Part shown: positions 19,372-28,267 of the stretch, in pieces | Layout: every line of letters begins with the position of its first letter | Numbering within the stretch: the stretch's first letter is position 1 | Assembly (NCBI RefSeq): GCF_050409585.1 | Contig: NZ_JBNUPE010000010.1 | Coordinates: 5,779 to 69,778, forward strand | DNA: 64,000 nucleotides | Direction: 5' to 3' | Origin: Facklamia sp050409585 | Lineage (GTDB): Bacteria; Bacillota; Bacilli; Lactobacillales; Aerococcaceae | Notes under the pieces: generated by a model | What the model was told of the DNA's origin: nothing | Database searches by the model: none | Seen by the model: only the letters and a program-made list of their open reading frames with translations | Program-made: the position numbers and the translations under genes

Positions 19372-20169
19372 TTAAACACCTAAAAAGTTATTCCATACAA
19401 CAAACATGATGCTGGCAAATATTGTTGAATCAAAACGATCCAATACTCCCCCATGTCCTGGAAGTAATTTGCCCGAATCTTTCACACCAAAGTCTCTCTT
19501 ATAGGCGGATTCTACTAAATCACCGAACTGACCAGCTATAGAGATAAGAATGGTTAAAAAGCCAAGATATTGTGGGTTTTTTATTTCAACCGTAAAAAAG
19601 AGACTGTAAATACTAGCGACTACAAAAGCGGTTGCTACGCCACCCAAAGCTCCTTCTACTGTTTTGTTAGGACTTATTCTGGGAGCCAGCTTATTCTTCC
19701 CATACTTTCTACCTATTAAATAAGCTCCAGTATCCGTTGACCAAATCACCAAAAGAACATATAGAATAGTCGTTAAACCAAGGTCTCTAATCATTATTAA
19801 ATAACGAAAGCCAAAACCTATATAAAGCGAAGCAAAAATTAAAGTGGATGCATCTACAAAATTAAAACGTTGATAATTATAAACCGTCAAAATCAACAAT
19901 AACATTCCTGCTAAATAAAAAATCATCAAGGGGTCTGCTTCAGAAAAAATAGGACCAAAATATTTCTCTGGTAAGAGGACCGAGGCTAAGGCTAAAGTTG
20001 ATATTAAGCCTATTTCATTTAAATAATCGATTTTTTTCATCTCAGCCATTTCGTACAAGGCTATTGCACCCAACAACATTATACAATAGCTAAACCATTT
20101 CCCACCCAAGATGACAAATGGTAGATAAATAGAGATCCCAATAATTGCTGTAATGATTCTTTGTTTCAT
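19372..20169 (-). CDS. cdsA: Phosphatidate cytidylyltransferase
   Basis: Makes CDP-diacylglycerol from phosphatidate and CTP, the branch point of phospholipid synthesis. 265 residues, polytopic with about seven or eight hydrophobic segments. The family signature is complete near the C-terminus: SAYKRDFGVKDSGKLLPGHG followed by GVLDR. The ATG lies 25 bases after uppS, as in the usual uppS-cdsA pair. Confidence 0.97.
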   Translation of the reverse strand: MKQRIITAIIGISIYLPFVILGGKWFSYCIMLLGAIALYEMAEMKKIDYLNEIGLISTLALASVLLPEKYFGPIFSEADPLMIFYLAGMLLLILTVYNYQRFNFVDASTLIFASLYIGFGFRYLIMIRDLGLTTILYVLLVIWSTDTGAYLIGRKYGKNKLAPRISPNKTVEGALGGVATAFVVASIYSLFFTVEIKNPQYLGFLTILISIAGQFGDLVESAYKRDFGVKDSGKLLPGHGGVLDRFDSTIFASIMFVVWNNFLGV

Positions 20170-20194
20170 TTTGATCCCTACTCCTTTCTAACAT

Positions 20195-20920
20195 TTAAGA
20201 GATTTTACCGAATCTTCTCTGTCTTTCACTATAAGCTGCAATCGCTTGATCAAAGTCTTCAGTTGAAAAATCAGGCCATAAGACCTTTGTAAAATAGAAT
20301 TCACTATAGGCTAATTGCCATAATAAGAAATTGCTGAGTCTTAATTCACCAGAAGTTCGAATCATCAAGTCTGGATTTGAGTATGAAGCAAGATCTTGAG
20401 TCATTAGAGACTGATCAACTAATTCTTCGGTAATTTCTTCTGGCTTTATTTCATTTTTTAAAACTGCCTGACTAATACTTTGAATGGCTTGGACTATCTC
20501 TTGACGTCCACCATAATTTAAAGCAATGTTTAAAATCAATCCACTATTATCCTGCGTTTTTTCTACTGCTCGATCTAAGATTTTCTTAGTTTCTTCAGGT
20601 AAACGATTAGCATTACCAATATAGGTAACTTTAACATTATTTTCCATTAATTGAGGCATGAAGGATTCAAAAAAGTCTTTTGGCAAAGACATTAAGTAAT
20701 CCACTTCATCCTTGGGACGCGCCCAATTCTCTGTAGAAAAAGCATAAACCGTTAATACCTTGATTTTAAGTTGATGTGCACGAATAGTAATTTTTTTGAT
20801 GGTCTCGACTCCCTTTTTATGCCCCATTACTCGAGGTAAAAAACGCTTTTTAGCCCAGCGACCGTTACCATCCATAATAATTGCAACATGGTTAGGGATC
20901 TTCATATTATCTAAATTCAT
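20195..20920 (-). CDS. uppS: Undecaprenyl pyrophosphate synthase (isoprenyl transferase)
   Basis: Cis-prenyltransferase that builds the C55 lipid carrier for peptidoglycan and other wall polymers. 241 residues. Motifs are IIMDGNGRWAKKR (catalytic Asp and phosphate-binding loop, about 15-27), TVYAFSTENWARP, LNYGGRQEI, and DLMIRTSGELRLSNFLLWQ with YSEFYFTKVLWPDF at the end. Start ATG follows GGAAA. First gene after the frr terminator, so an internal promoter is likely. Confidence 0.97.
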   Translation of the reverse strand: MNLDNMKIPNHVAIIMDGNGRWAKKRFLPRVMGHKKGVETIKKITIRAHQLKIKVLTVYAFSTENWARPKDEVDYLMSLPKDFFESFMPQLMENNVKVTYIGNANRLPEETKKILDRAVEKTQDNSGLILNIALNYGGRQEIVQAIQSISQAVLKNEIKPEEITEELVDQSLMTQDLASYSNPDLMIRTSGELRLSNFLLWQLAYSEFYFTKVLWPDFSTEDFDQAIAAYSERQRRFGKIS

Positions 20921-21032
20921 GGTTGTTTCCTTTCAGTAGCATAAATACCTTTTAATTATAGCAGAAAGAAATTGTATATTAAAAGAAAACTAGAAGAAGT
21001 TGTTTAATCATAAAATTCTAGTCATTCATAAT

Positions 21033-21067
21033 AAAAAATCAAGTCAAGACTTCTTGACTTGATTTTT
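21033..21067. terminator. Bidirectional terminator after frr
   Basis: Long perfect stem AAAATCAAGTCAAG/CTTGACTTGATTTT with a four-base loop, flanked by A and T runs on both sides. It lies 10 bases after the frr stop. Confidence 0.85.
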
Positions 21068-21076
21068 GGTCAGTTT

Positions 21077-21637
21077 TTAGTTATTTCTGATTTCATCTTC
21101 TTTAACTGAAGTTAGGCGATCAATTTCCTTAGTCGCATTATCAGTTATTTGCTGAATATCCTTTTCATAACGTTTTAATTCATCTTCAGTAATTTCACTA
21201 TCTTTTTCAAGTCGCTTAGCTTCATCCATTGCATCTCGACGAATATTTCTTACTGAAACTTTTGCATTTTCTTGTTCTTTACCGATTACTTTAACTAATT
21301 CTTCTCGTCTTTCTTTAGTCAATGCAGGTATCACAAGACGAATAACTTCACCGTCATTTGTAGGTGTAATTCCCACATCACTCATCATGATTGCACGCTC
21401 AATATCTTGAAGCGAACTCTTATCATAAGGTGAAATTACTAACATTCTTGCTTCAGGTGTATTAATTGAAGCTAACTGGTTTAATGCCGTAGGTGTTCCA
21501 TAGTATTCAACCATGACACGGTCTAAAATACTAGCATTAGCAACTCCAGCGCGAATAGTTCCTAATTCACGTTGAAAAGCTTCAATTGATTTTTGCATTC
21601 GGCTTTCAGTATTTTTTAATATATTATCAGCAGCCAT
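21077..21637 (-). CDS. frr: Ribosome recycling factor
   Basis: Splits post-termination ribosomes together with EF-G. 186 residues, the usual size. It has the three-helix bundle sequence with RMQKSIEAFQRELGTIRAG near the N-terminus, and ISPYDKSSLQDIERAI, IPALTKERREELVK and VRNIRRDAMD further on. The ATG is preceded by AGGAGGA. It follows pyrH, the near-universal rpsB-tsf-pyrH-frr order. Confidence 0.98.
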   Translation of the reverse strand: MAADNILKNTESRMQKSIEAFQRELGTIRAGVANASILDRVMVEYYGTPTALNQLASINTPEARMLVISPYDKSSLQDIERAIMMSDVGITPTNDGEVIRLVIPALTKERREELVKVIGKEQENAKVSVRNIRRDAMDEAKRLEKDSEITEDELKRYEKDIQQITDNATKEIDRLTSVKEDEIRNN

Positions 21638-21706
21638 TTTCTTCCTCCTATATGATCCATAGTTATTTTATTATACCATATTTAAGCATTGTAAGAAAAG
21701 TTAGAA

Positions 21707-22435
21707 CTAATCATGATTATTTCCAACAGTTGTTCCAATATTTTCACCAAGAATGACACGTTTAATATTCCCAGGTTCGTTTAAGTTAAAGACAACTAAT
21801 GGAATGTTGTTATCCATAGACAAGGAAGAAGCCGTAGAATCCATTACTTTTAAGCCTTTAGAGATAACATCCAAGTGGGTTAAATTTTCATATTTAGTAG
21901 CTGTTTCATCCGTCTTTGGATCTGCACTGTAAACACCATCCACATTGTTTTTAGCCATCAGAATAACGTCTGCTTCAATTTCAGCCGCTCTCAAAGCAGC
22001 AGTGGTATCTGTTGTGAAATAAGGGTTACCTGTACCACCAGCGAAAATAACTACTCGACCCTTTTGAAGATGACGAATCGCACGTCTGCGAATATAAGGC
22101 TCAGCTACAGCACGCATTTCAATAGATGTTTGAACTCTTGAGGGGACATCCAGATTTTCTAATGCATCTTGCAAGGATAAAGCATTCATTACAGTTGCTA
22201 ACATACCCATATAATCTGCTTGTGCCCGGTCCATTCCCATTTCAGCACCAATCGATCCACGCCAAATATTTCCGCCCCCTACAACAATAGCTATTTCAAT
22301 GCCTAATTGATAAACTTCTTTAAGTTGTTGGGTAATTGAACGGACTGTCGCAGGGTCAATGCCAAATCCATTTTCACCTGCTAAAGCCTCTCCACTCAGT
22401 TTTAGAATTGCTCTTTGATATTTTGTTTTAACCAT
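21707..22435 (-). CDS. pyrH: Uridylate kinase (UMP kinase)
   Basis: Phosphorylates UMP to UDP. 242 residues of the amino-acid-kinase fold: LKLSGEALAG near the N-terminus, AIVVGGGNIWRG, FAGGTGNPYFTTDTTAALRA and the C-terminal NNIPLVVFNLNEPGNIKRV. I chose the ATG at 22433-22435 because the AAGGG site is eight bases upstream; a GTG three codons earlier would overlap it. Located between tsf and frr. Confidence 0.97.
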   Translation of the reverse strand: MVKTKYQRAILKLSGEALAGENGFGIDPATVRSITQQLKEVYQLGIEIAIVVGGGNIWRGSIGAEMGMDRAQADYMGMLATVMNALSLQDALENLDVPSRVQTSIEMRAVAEPYIRRRAIRHLQKGRVVIFAGGTGNPYFTTDTTAALRAAEIEADVILMAKNNVDGVYSADPKTDETATKYENLTHLDVISKGLKVMDSTASSLSMDNNIPLVVFNLNEPGNIKRVILGENIGTTVGNNHD

Positions 22436-22462
22436 TATTCTCACCCTTCTTTTCCTTTAAAA

Positions 22463-22486
22463 AGACCCCAGCAAAAACTGGGGTCT
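22463..22486 (-). terminator. Terminator after tsf
   Basis: Nine-base perfect arms AGACCCCAG/CTGGGGTCT with a six-base loop, followed by TTTTT on the minus strand. It separates rpsB-tsf from pyrH-frr, at least partly. Confidence 0.9.
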
Positions 22487-22503
22487 CTATTAAATGTTGT
22501 AAA

Positions 22504-23385
22504 TTACTTGCCCATTTGAGCGGCTACTTCTTCAGCAAAGTTATCTTTACGTTTTTCAATTCCTTCTCCAACTTCAAAACGTACATACTCAGTAACTTTA
22601 CCCCCTTTAGCACCAACATAATCTGCAACTTTTTGATCGCCATCTTTAACGAAAGCTTGCTCGTTCAATACGATTTCGCCGTAGAACTTATTCATACGAC
22701 CTTCAACAATCTTGTCGACAATCTTTTCAGGCTTGCCTTCGTTTAATGTTAGCTCGCGTTGAACAGTTTTTTCGCGTTCAATTACTTCAGCATCTACATC
22801 TTCACGATTTAGGTATTTAGGGTTGATTGCAGCAACATGCATCGCAACGTCTTTAGCTACATCTTCATCTTTAGAATCTGCAACGACAGTTAAAACACCA
22901 ATCCGTCCTCCTTGGTGAGAATATTCACCGAAGACATCATTATCCCCTTTATTTAAAAGGGCAAAGCGACGGAAAGAAAGTTTTTCACCAATTACAATAG
23001 TTGATTCTGTAATTAATTCTGCGATTGTTTGTCCATTAACTTCCAAGGCATTGGCTGCTTCCATATCAGCTGGTTTACCTTCAGCAACAGCTTTTACAAT
23101 ATCATTAACTAATGTAATGAACTTGTCATTTTTTGAAACAAAGTCTGTTTCAGAGTTTACTTCAACTAATGCAGCAGTATTTCCATCAATATAGCTTGCA
23201 GTTAAACCTTCTGCAGCGATACGGTCTGCTTTCTTAGCAGCCTTTGCAAGTCCTTTTTCACGTAATAAGTCGACTGCTTTGTCCATATCTCCATCAACTT
23301 CAACTAAGGCTTTCTTAGCATCCATCATTCCAACACCAGTCATATCACGTAATTCTTTTACTTGTTTTGCAGTTACTTTTGCCAT
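22504..23385 (-). CDS. tsf: Elongation factor Ts
   Basis: Nucleotide exchange factor for EF-Tu. 293 residues. The N-terminal UBA-like domain has LRDMTGVGMMDAKKALVE, and the core has VEVNSETDFVSKND, both EF-Ts signatures. The C-terminus has NEQAFVKDG. The ATG is preceded by AAGGAGG. Downstream of rpsB; a hairpin between them could reduce tsf expression relative to rpsB. Confidence 0.98.
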   Translation of the reverse strand: MAKVTAKQVKELRDMTGVGMMDAKKALVEVDGDMDKAVDLLREKGLAKAAKKADRIAAEGLTASYIDGNTAALVEVNSETDFVSKNDKFITLVNDIVKAVAEGKPADMEAANALEVNGQTIAELITESTIVIGEKLSFRRFALLNKGDNDVFGEYSHQGGRIGVLTVVADSKDEDVAKDVAMHVAAINPKYLNREDVDAEVIEREKTVQRELTLNEGKPEKIVDKIVEGRMNKFYGEIVLNEQAFVKDGDQKVADYVGAKGGKVTEYVRFEVGEGIEKRKDNFAEEVAAQMGK

Positions 23386-23488
23386 CTATAAAATCCTCCT
23401 TGGAAATATCATTCAATAATGTGCTACCTTAATTATTATATCAAAATTATTCAGCTTGCTAAAGCCTAATGTATGTATTTTCATAAAA

Positions 23489-23525
23489 AAGCTGTCTAAA
23501 GATGCTTGGCAACTTTTGACAGCTT
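23489..23525 (-). terminator. Hairpin/terminator between rpsB and tsf
   Basis: Eight-base arms AAGCTGTC/GACAGCTT with a long loop, then TTTTTTAT on the minus strand. Likely an attenuating terminator in an otherwise conserved operon. Confidence 0.7.
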
Positions 23526-23537
23526 TTCTTAATTTAT

Positions 23538-24341
23538 TTATTCAGCTTCAGTCGCTGGAGAGCTTTCAGCTTCTTCTGATTCTGTATTTTCTTCCTTGTT
23601 GTCAAATAAGTTATCAAAGAATTGGCTATTCCCTTGCTCATCAGGGTCCACGTCAATTTGACCTTGATTTGCTTCAATTGTTGCTTCTGCCATAGAGCTT
23701 GTAATTAATTTAATGGCACGAATGGCATCATCGTTTGCTGGAATAACATAGTCAATCTCATCAGGGTCACAGTTAGTGTCCACCATCGCAACAATTGGAA
23801 TATTTAATTTACGAGCCTCTTGAACCGCGATACGCTCTTTGCGTGGGTCTACGATAAAGATCACGTCAGGTATTCTTGGCATATCTTTGATACCACCTAA
23901 GAATTTTTCTAATCGATCCCACTCTTTACGTAATTCACCGACCTCTTTTTTAGGAAGCACATCGAAAGTTCCATCTACTTCCATTTGCTCTAAAGCTTTT
24001 AGACGACGAATACGTCCTTGGATGGTATCCCAGTTTGTTAATAAGCCACCTAACCAACGGTGGTTAATGTAGTACTGACCTGCTCTTTCAGCTTGTTCTT
24101 CAATTGCTTGCTGAGCTTGCTTCTTAGTTCCTACGAACAAAGCAACGCCACCATCAGCAACTGCATCTCGCATGAAATTATATGCTTCATCTACCAACTT
24201 AACCGTTTTTTGCAAGTCGATGATGTAAATACCGTTACGTTCTGTAAAGATGTAACGTTTCATTTTAGGATTCCAGCGACGTGTTTGGTGTCCAAAGTGC
24301 ACACCAGCTTCTAACAATTGTTTCATTGAAATAACTGCCAT
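23538..24341 (-). CDS. rpsB: 30S ribosomal protein S2
   Basis: Structural protein of the small ribosomal subunit. 267 residues beginning AVISMKQLLEAGVHFGHQTRRWNPKM and containing FVGTKKQAQQAIEEQAERA and PDVIFIVDPRKE, with an acidic C-terminal extension. The start is the ATG at 24339-24341, which has AAGGAG eight bases upstream; an ORF extending 15 codons further has no S2 homology at its N-terminus. Heads the cluster and has a long, possibly structured leader. Confidence 0.98.
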   Translation of the reverse strand: MAVISMKQLLEAGVHFGHQTRRWNPKMKRYIFTERNGIYIIDLQKTVKLVDEAYNFMRDAVADGGVALFVGTKKQAQQAIEEQAERAGQYYINHRWLGGLLTNWDTIQGRIRRLKALEQMEVDGTFDVLPKKEVGELRKEWDRLEKFLGGIKDMPRIPDVIFIVDPRKERIAVQEARKLNIPIVAMVDTNCDPDEIDYVIPANDDAIRAIKLITSSMAEATIEANQGQIDVDPDEQGNSQFFDNLFDNKEENTESEEAESSPATEAE

Positions 24342-24452
24342 ATTATAAACTCCTTTTGGTTTTGTATTTTCCTCCGCTAGTTTCATTTAGCTATTAGACT
24401 CATGAGAGCACCCTAGTAACTATCCACTAACGTGTGAATTGTGCCTAAGCAC
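24342..24452 (-). ncRNA. Candidate structured 5' leader of rpsB
   Basis: About 110 transcribed bases lie between the predicted start and the rpsB ribosome site. They can form a closing stem (GAGTGC with GTGCTC, including wobble pairs) and an inner hairpin (TAGT/ACTA around GGATAGTT). Leaders of ribosomal protein operons often bind the encoded protein, so autoregulation by S2 is plausible. I do not recognise a named RNA family here. Confidence 0.4.
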
Positions 24453-24459
24453 TCTTATA

Positions 24460-24488
24460 AATATAAGCTATTCGATCAAAAAATGCAA
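24460..24488 (-). promoter_or_regulatory. Promoter of rpsB
   Basis: On the minus strand, TTGCAT (24483-24488), a 17-base spacer and TATATT (24460-24465), about 120 bases upstream of the rpsB start. Confidence 0.65.
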
Positions 24489-24594
24489 ATGAATTTTTGC
24501 TTTTAAACTGTTTTAATTCAACTTTACTTTTTTCACTCATACATTTGCTTTATAACGCTCCATTCGGCTAAACTAAGAGCTAGGAGGTGTCAGC

Positions 24595-25812
24595 ATGTCA
24601 TCATTATATACTTATTTAGAGCAATATGGTCAATTAAGCTTTCAAGAGGAACCCTTTAATGAACTAGATGCTGCGATTATCTTAGAACTAACCTACCTCC
24701 CTATCGATCGGTTTTTTACCGATTCAATGGATTTTAAAGATGGTTTAACTTTTAAGCATCTAGCTAGACTATACCAACCCTTTAACCAATATTTTCAAGA
24801 AACCGATCAAACAATGGCCAATCCTTTTAGGAGTCAACTGATTAAACAAATCGCAGACTATCGTCGGTTTAAAAATTTAAGAATTAGTGGTTTTTTAAAC
24901 TCAATAGACTTTAAATTAGAAACTCAGTCAGCCTTTCTATTAGTAGATTTAGGAAACAACTTTCTTTTCGTTTCTTTTCGTGGCACCGATGACATGATAG
25001 TAGGTTGGAAGGAGGATATCATCCTCACCTACCAATCATCCATTCCGGCACAAATTATTGCGAGCCAATACCTTGAAAAAGTCATTCAAGCTCATCCGAC
25101 CAGTCATTTAATATTAGGAGGACATTCTAAAGGAGGCCACTTAGCTCTCTATGCAGCTAGCCAAATGTCTCTTGAAACTATTAGTCAGATTAAAATAATT
25201 TACACTTTGGATTCACCTGGCTTTCATACCGTTAACTTGCGTCAAAATAAGATGAAACGTGTGAACCAAAAGCATATCCGTATTATTCCTGAAGATAGTA
25301 TTATTGGTAACTTGCTTTTCCATGATCAAAAAGCCATTATAATTAAAAGTAAAAAGCGTGGACTGATGCAACATAATCTAGCAAATTGGAAAATTGAAGG
25401 GAAACAATTTCAACGAGCGAAACAATTAACAATCACCAGCCAAAGTATCAATCAAATCAATAAAAACTGGATCTTGCGAAACTCTCCCGCTAGACGAAAA
25501 CGTATTATCTCTGCTCTAATTGACTTAATTGATGCCTGTGAAGCGCAATCGATTAACCAACTCATTAATCAGCCAACCTATTATCTTAACAAAGTTCATT
25601 ACCGTTTTAGACAATTTGACCCATCCTTGCAAAAGGATTTGCGTGATTTTGCTAAACAGTATATTCAATTTTTTAGAAATTATTTAAGACAATATCATTT
25701 AATAAATCTCAATCAATCGATTATCGAAGCGCGAAAGAACTTTAAACAAATGGTAAAAGTATTTTATAATGCCTTTGGCAGCGATAAAAAAAAATCCTAT
25801 TCTGATAAATAA
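24595..25812 (+). CDS. Mbeg1-like alpha/beta hydrolase (DUF2974 type)
   Basis: 405 residues. A lipase-type nucleophile elbow GGHSKGGHLALYAA lies near residues 181-194, preceded by a beta-strand segment FLFVSFRGTDD typical of Mbeg1-like and lipase class 3 folds. A catalytic Asp is plausible in TLDSPGFH. No signal peptide is visible, so it is probably cytosolic. Substrate is unknown. The ATG is preceded by TAGGAGGTG. It is transcribed away from rpsB and converges on the floA operon; its last codons form the left arm of the shared terminator. Confidence 0.8.
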   Translation: MSSLYTYLEQYGQLSFQEEPFNELDAAIILELTYLPIDRFFTDSMDFKDGLTFKHLARLYQPFNQYFQETDQTMANPFRSQLIKQIADYRRFKNLRISGFLNSIDFKLETQSAFLLVDLGNNFLFVSFRGTDDMIVGWKEDIILTYQSSIPAQIIASQYLEKVIQAHPTSHLILGGHSKGGHLALYAASQMSLETISQIKIIYTLDSPGFHTVNLRQNKMKRVNQKHIRIIPEDSIIGNLLFHDQKAIIIKSKKRGLMQHNLANWKIEGKQFQRAKQLTITSQSINQINKNWILRNSPARRKRIISALIDLIDACEAQSINQLINQPTYYLNKVHYRFRQFDPSLQKDLRDFAKQYIQFFRNYLRQYHLINLNQSIIEARKNFKQMVKVFYNAFGSDKKKSYSDK

Positions 25813-25829
25813 CAGAATAGGATTTTTTT
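25787..25829. terminator. Bidirectional terminator embedded in two gene ends
   Basis: Fourteen-base arms AAAATCCTATTCTG/CAGAATAGGATTTT with A and T runs outside. The left arm encodes the C-terminus of the hydrolase and its stop codon lies in the loop. It serves both convergent genes. Confidence 0.88.
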
Positions 25830-26544
25830 ATTTTCTAGACCTAGGCGGTCCTAGAATTTCTGACCATATAATGGCTTCTTTTAACTGATTGGAATGGTTG
25901 GTAGAATCCTCTCGAGAGCTTAATCGTTGAACCTGCATTGGTTGACTAAACTCAGCTAACTCTTCCCCTTCAATAATGAATTGTTCCATTTCATAGTCCA
26001 TATCAGAAAAATCATTAAAATCTTGGGTAACCGTTGAAGATTTAGCGATTAAATCTCCTTTGCTAGGATGCTCTTGAAATTCATTCACAAAATCCTCGTA
26101 GTATTTAGCAATTTCTAATAATTTTTCACGGTTAGGGTGATATGCCGACAATTGAATAGCTTTATCTTTAACTGCTTGAGGACCTTGCTCAATCAATTGA
26201 TTTACTTGTTTTTTTAAATCGTTAGAAAAAGATTGAATATCCTTTCGATATTTTCTTTTTAAACGATCGATTGTTTGAGAATCTACATCAATCTTTCCTT
26301 CTTGAATTTTATTAACTTCTGATTCAAATTTTTTCTCTGATTCTTCATCGGTCTCAAAGAAATTATCGAGATTGGGATACTTTTCATGATAAGTAGTTGT
26401 TTCTAATTGATCTAAACTTTGAAACATTTTATCCTTAATGGAATCAAAAGAACCATTCTGACGATTCATTTTTTTTATTTTTGAACCGAAATAGTTGATA
26501 ATAAATCCCAGAATTATTATTTCAAAAAATCCCATTATAATCAC
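25828..26544 (-). CDS. Membrane-anchored protein of unknown function in the floA operon
   Basis: 238 residues, not recognised. One hydrophobic segment lies at residues 5-20 (FFEIIILGFIINYFG) and is followed by a basic stretch, so the protein is probably N-terminally anchored with the rest in the cytosol. The remainder is highly charged and helix-rich, with likely coiled coils around 90-150. The GTG at 26542-26544 overlaps the floA stop (GTGA); an ATG three codons later is an alternative start. The tight coupling suggests a role with FloA. Bacillus has an unrelated-looking small gene (yqfB) at this place. Confidence 0.75.
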   Translation of the reverse strand: MIIMGFFEIIILGFIINYFGSKIKKMNRQNGSFDSIKDKMFQSLDQLETTTYHEKYPNLDNFFETDEESEKKFESEVNKIQEGKIDVDSQTIDRLKRKYRKDIQSFSNDLKKQVNQLIEQGPQAVKDKAIQLSAYHPNREKLLEIAKYYEDFVNEFQEHPSKGDLIAKSSTVTQDFNDFSDMDYEMEQFIIEGEELAEFSQPMQVQRLSSREDSTNHSNQLKEAIIWSEILGPPRSRK

Positions 26545-27551
26545 TCATTTTCATTATTATGTGGCGTACCACTTTTTGCAATCGATTCACGCATTTGTGT
26601 ATCTGATTGAATATTTTCTAAATCATAATAATCCTTAATACCGATACGCCCATTACGGAAGGCTTCAGCAACAGCTAGAGGAACTTGAGATTCCGCTTCA
26701 ACCACCTTGGCACGCATTTTCTGAACTTCGGCAATATTTTCTTGCTCTTGAGCAACGGCTACTGCACGACGCTCTTCAGCCTTAGCTTGAGCAATCTTCT
26801 TATCTGCTTCCGCTTGATCGGTTTGTAATTTAGCTCCAATATTACGTCCGACGTCAACGTCAGCAATATCAATCGAAAGTATTTCAAAAGCAGTTCCTGA
26901 GTCTAAACCTTTTCTAAGGATTGTTTGCGAAATGGAATCGGGATTTTCCAATACAATGGAGTGGGTCGAAGCTGAACCTACAGTCGTTACAATACCTTCC
27001 CCTACACGGGCAATGATTGTTTCTTCACCCGCACCACCTACTAATCGTTCAATATTAGCACGTACAGTAACTTTAGCTTTGGCTTTAACTTCAATACCAT
27101 CCATAGCTACACCTGCAATAACCGGTGTTTCAATAACCTTCGGGTTAACTGAAACTTGAACGGCTTCAAAAACATTTCGCCCTGCTAAATCAATAGCGGC
27201 AGCTTGTTCGAACTCTAAATCAATATTAGCACGCTGGGCAGCTATCAAGGCATCAACCACTTGGTTAACGTCTCCACCTGCTAAAAAATGAGCTTCTAAT
27301 TGATCAGTTGTAATCGGTACACCGGCTTTGGTGGCTTTAATTAAGGGATTAACAATATAAGCAGGCTTAACTCTTCTTAAGCGCATCCCTATTAAATCAC
27401 CTATTGAAACTTTAGCGCCGGAAAAATAAGCAGTTACCCATAAGCCAATTGGAACAAATCTTAAGAACACTGAAATCAAGAAAATCAGTAATAAAATAAT
27501 AACTACAGTCATCACTATGGGTGACCCTTCATCCAGATAAAAATTATCCAT
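26541..27551 (-). CDS. floA: Flotillin-like protein FloA
   Basis: Scaffold protein of functional membrane microdomains. 336 residues. A single membrane-inserting segment (about 13-35) is followed by the SPFH-like domain and an Ala/Glu/Lys-rich coiled-coil region (QAKAEERRAVAVAQEQENIAE) that drives oligomerisation. Sequence and length match the YqfA/FloA family closely (VSIGDLIGMRLRRV, RVGEGIVTTVGSASTHS). Its start overlaps the end of nfeD by eight bases, the conserved nfeD-floA partnership. Confidence 0.97.
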   Translation of the reverse strand: MDNFYLDEGSPIVMTVVIILLLIFLISVFLRFVPIGLWVTAYFSGAKVSIGDLIGMRLRRVKPAYIVNPLIKATKAGVPITTDQLEAHFLAGGDVNQVVDALIAAQRANIDLEFEQAAAIDLAGRNVFEAVQVSVNPKVIETPVIAGVAMDGIEVKAKAKVTVRANIERLVGGAGEETIIARVGEGIVTTVGSASTHSIVLENPDSISQTILRKGLDSGTAFEILSIDIADVDVGRNIGAKLQTDQAEADKKIAQAKAEERRAVAVAQEQENIAEVQKMRAKVVEAESQVPLAVAEAFRNGRIGIKDYYDLENIQSDTQMRESIAKSGTPHNNENE

Positions 27552-28155
27552 TCATTTCGCTCCTTACATAAATTTTTTTGTCAACAACTTTGACAATTTT
27601 AATCGGTTGGTTAGCAGCTATCATCTCTTCTAGACTGTATGCTTCAAAATAATGATCATCGACTTTTATTTTACCAACCGGCCTCAAGCCTCCTACCGTT
27701 ATTCCTTCTTTACCAACTAAGCTTGCAAGATAAGTATGATCCTTAGTCTCTGAATTGGAATTTGCATCTTTGTTAATTGCTTTATCCAAGATAAAATCGG
27801 GACTAAACTGCAAATTGTAACCCATCTTATTAAAAATCAAGAATAAAATGAGAACAATCGCTAAGCTAGCTAATACAATTAGAGTAACAGTCGATAAATC
27901 TTGAAACTTTAACCATATACCTAAAATAAAAGCGATTAAACCAACTGATCCTGTTAAACCTAAATCTGGTATATACACCTCAAGAATCAGCAATATGACA
28001 CCAATCATAAAGATTAAATAGTGCAATATTGCTTGGCCTTCTATCCCAAAAAACATGGCAAAAAGAACAGCTGCAATGGACCATAATAACCAAGTCCAGC
28101 GCGTATATAATGATACTACTAAAGCACTAATTGCTAGAAAAAAACTTATAAGCAT
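27544..28155 (-). CDS. NfeD-family membrane protein
   Basis: 203 residues. Four hydrophobic segments in the first 110 residues are followed by a soluble OB-fold-like C-terminal domain (LVGKEGITVGGLRPVGKIKV, HYFEAYS) characteristic of NfeD1b proteins. These partner flotillins at the membrane. It lacks the N-terminal protease domain of long NfeD forms. The ATG is preceded by AGGAGGT. First gene of the nfeD-floA unit. Confidence 0.92.
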   Translation of the reverse strand: MLISFFLAISALVVSLYTRWTWLLWSIAAVLFAMFFGIEGQAILHYLIFMIGVILLILEVYIPDLGLTGSVGLIAFILGIWLKFQDLSTVTLIVLASLAIVLILFLIFNKMGYNLQFSPDFILDKAINKDANSNSETKDHTYLASLVGKEGITVGGLRPVGKIKVDDHYFEAYSLEEMIAANQPIKIVKVVDKKIYVRSEMNG

Positions 28156-28267
28156 GAAACCACCTCCTTTAGTTAAATTATATCATGAAATTGCTTTCAT
28201 TAGTAGCAAAATCATGCGAACTAAAGTCTTATAATTTCATATTTAAATAAAAACTCCTAATTAAGGG

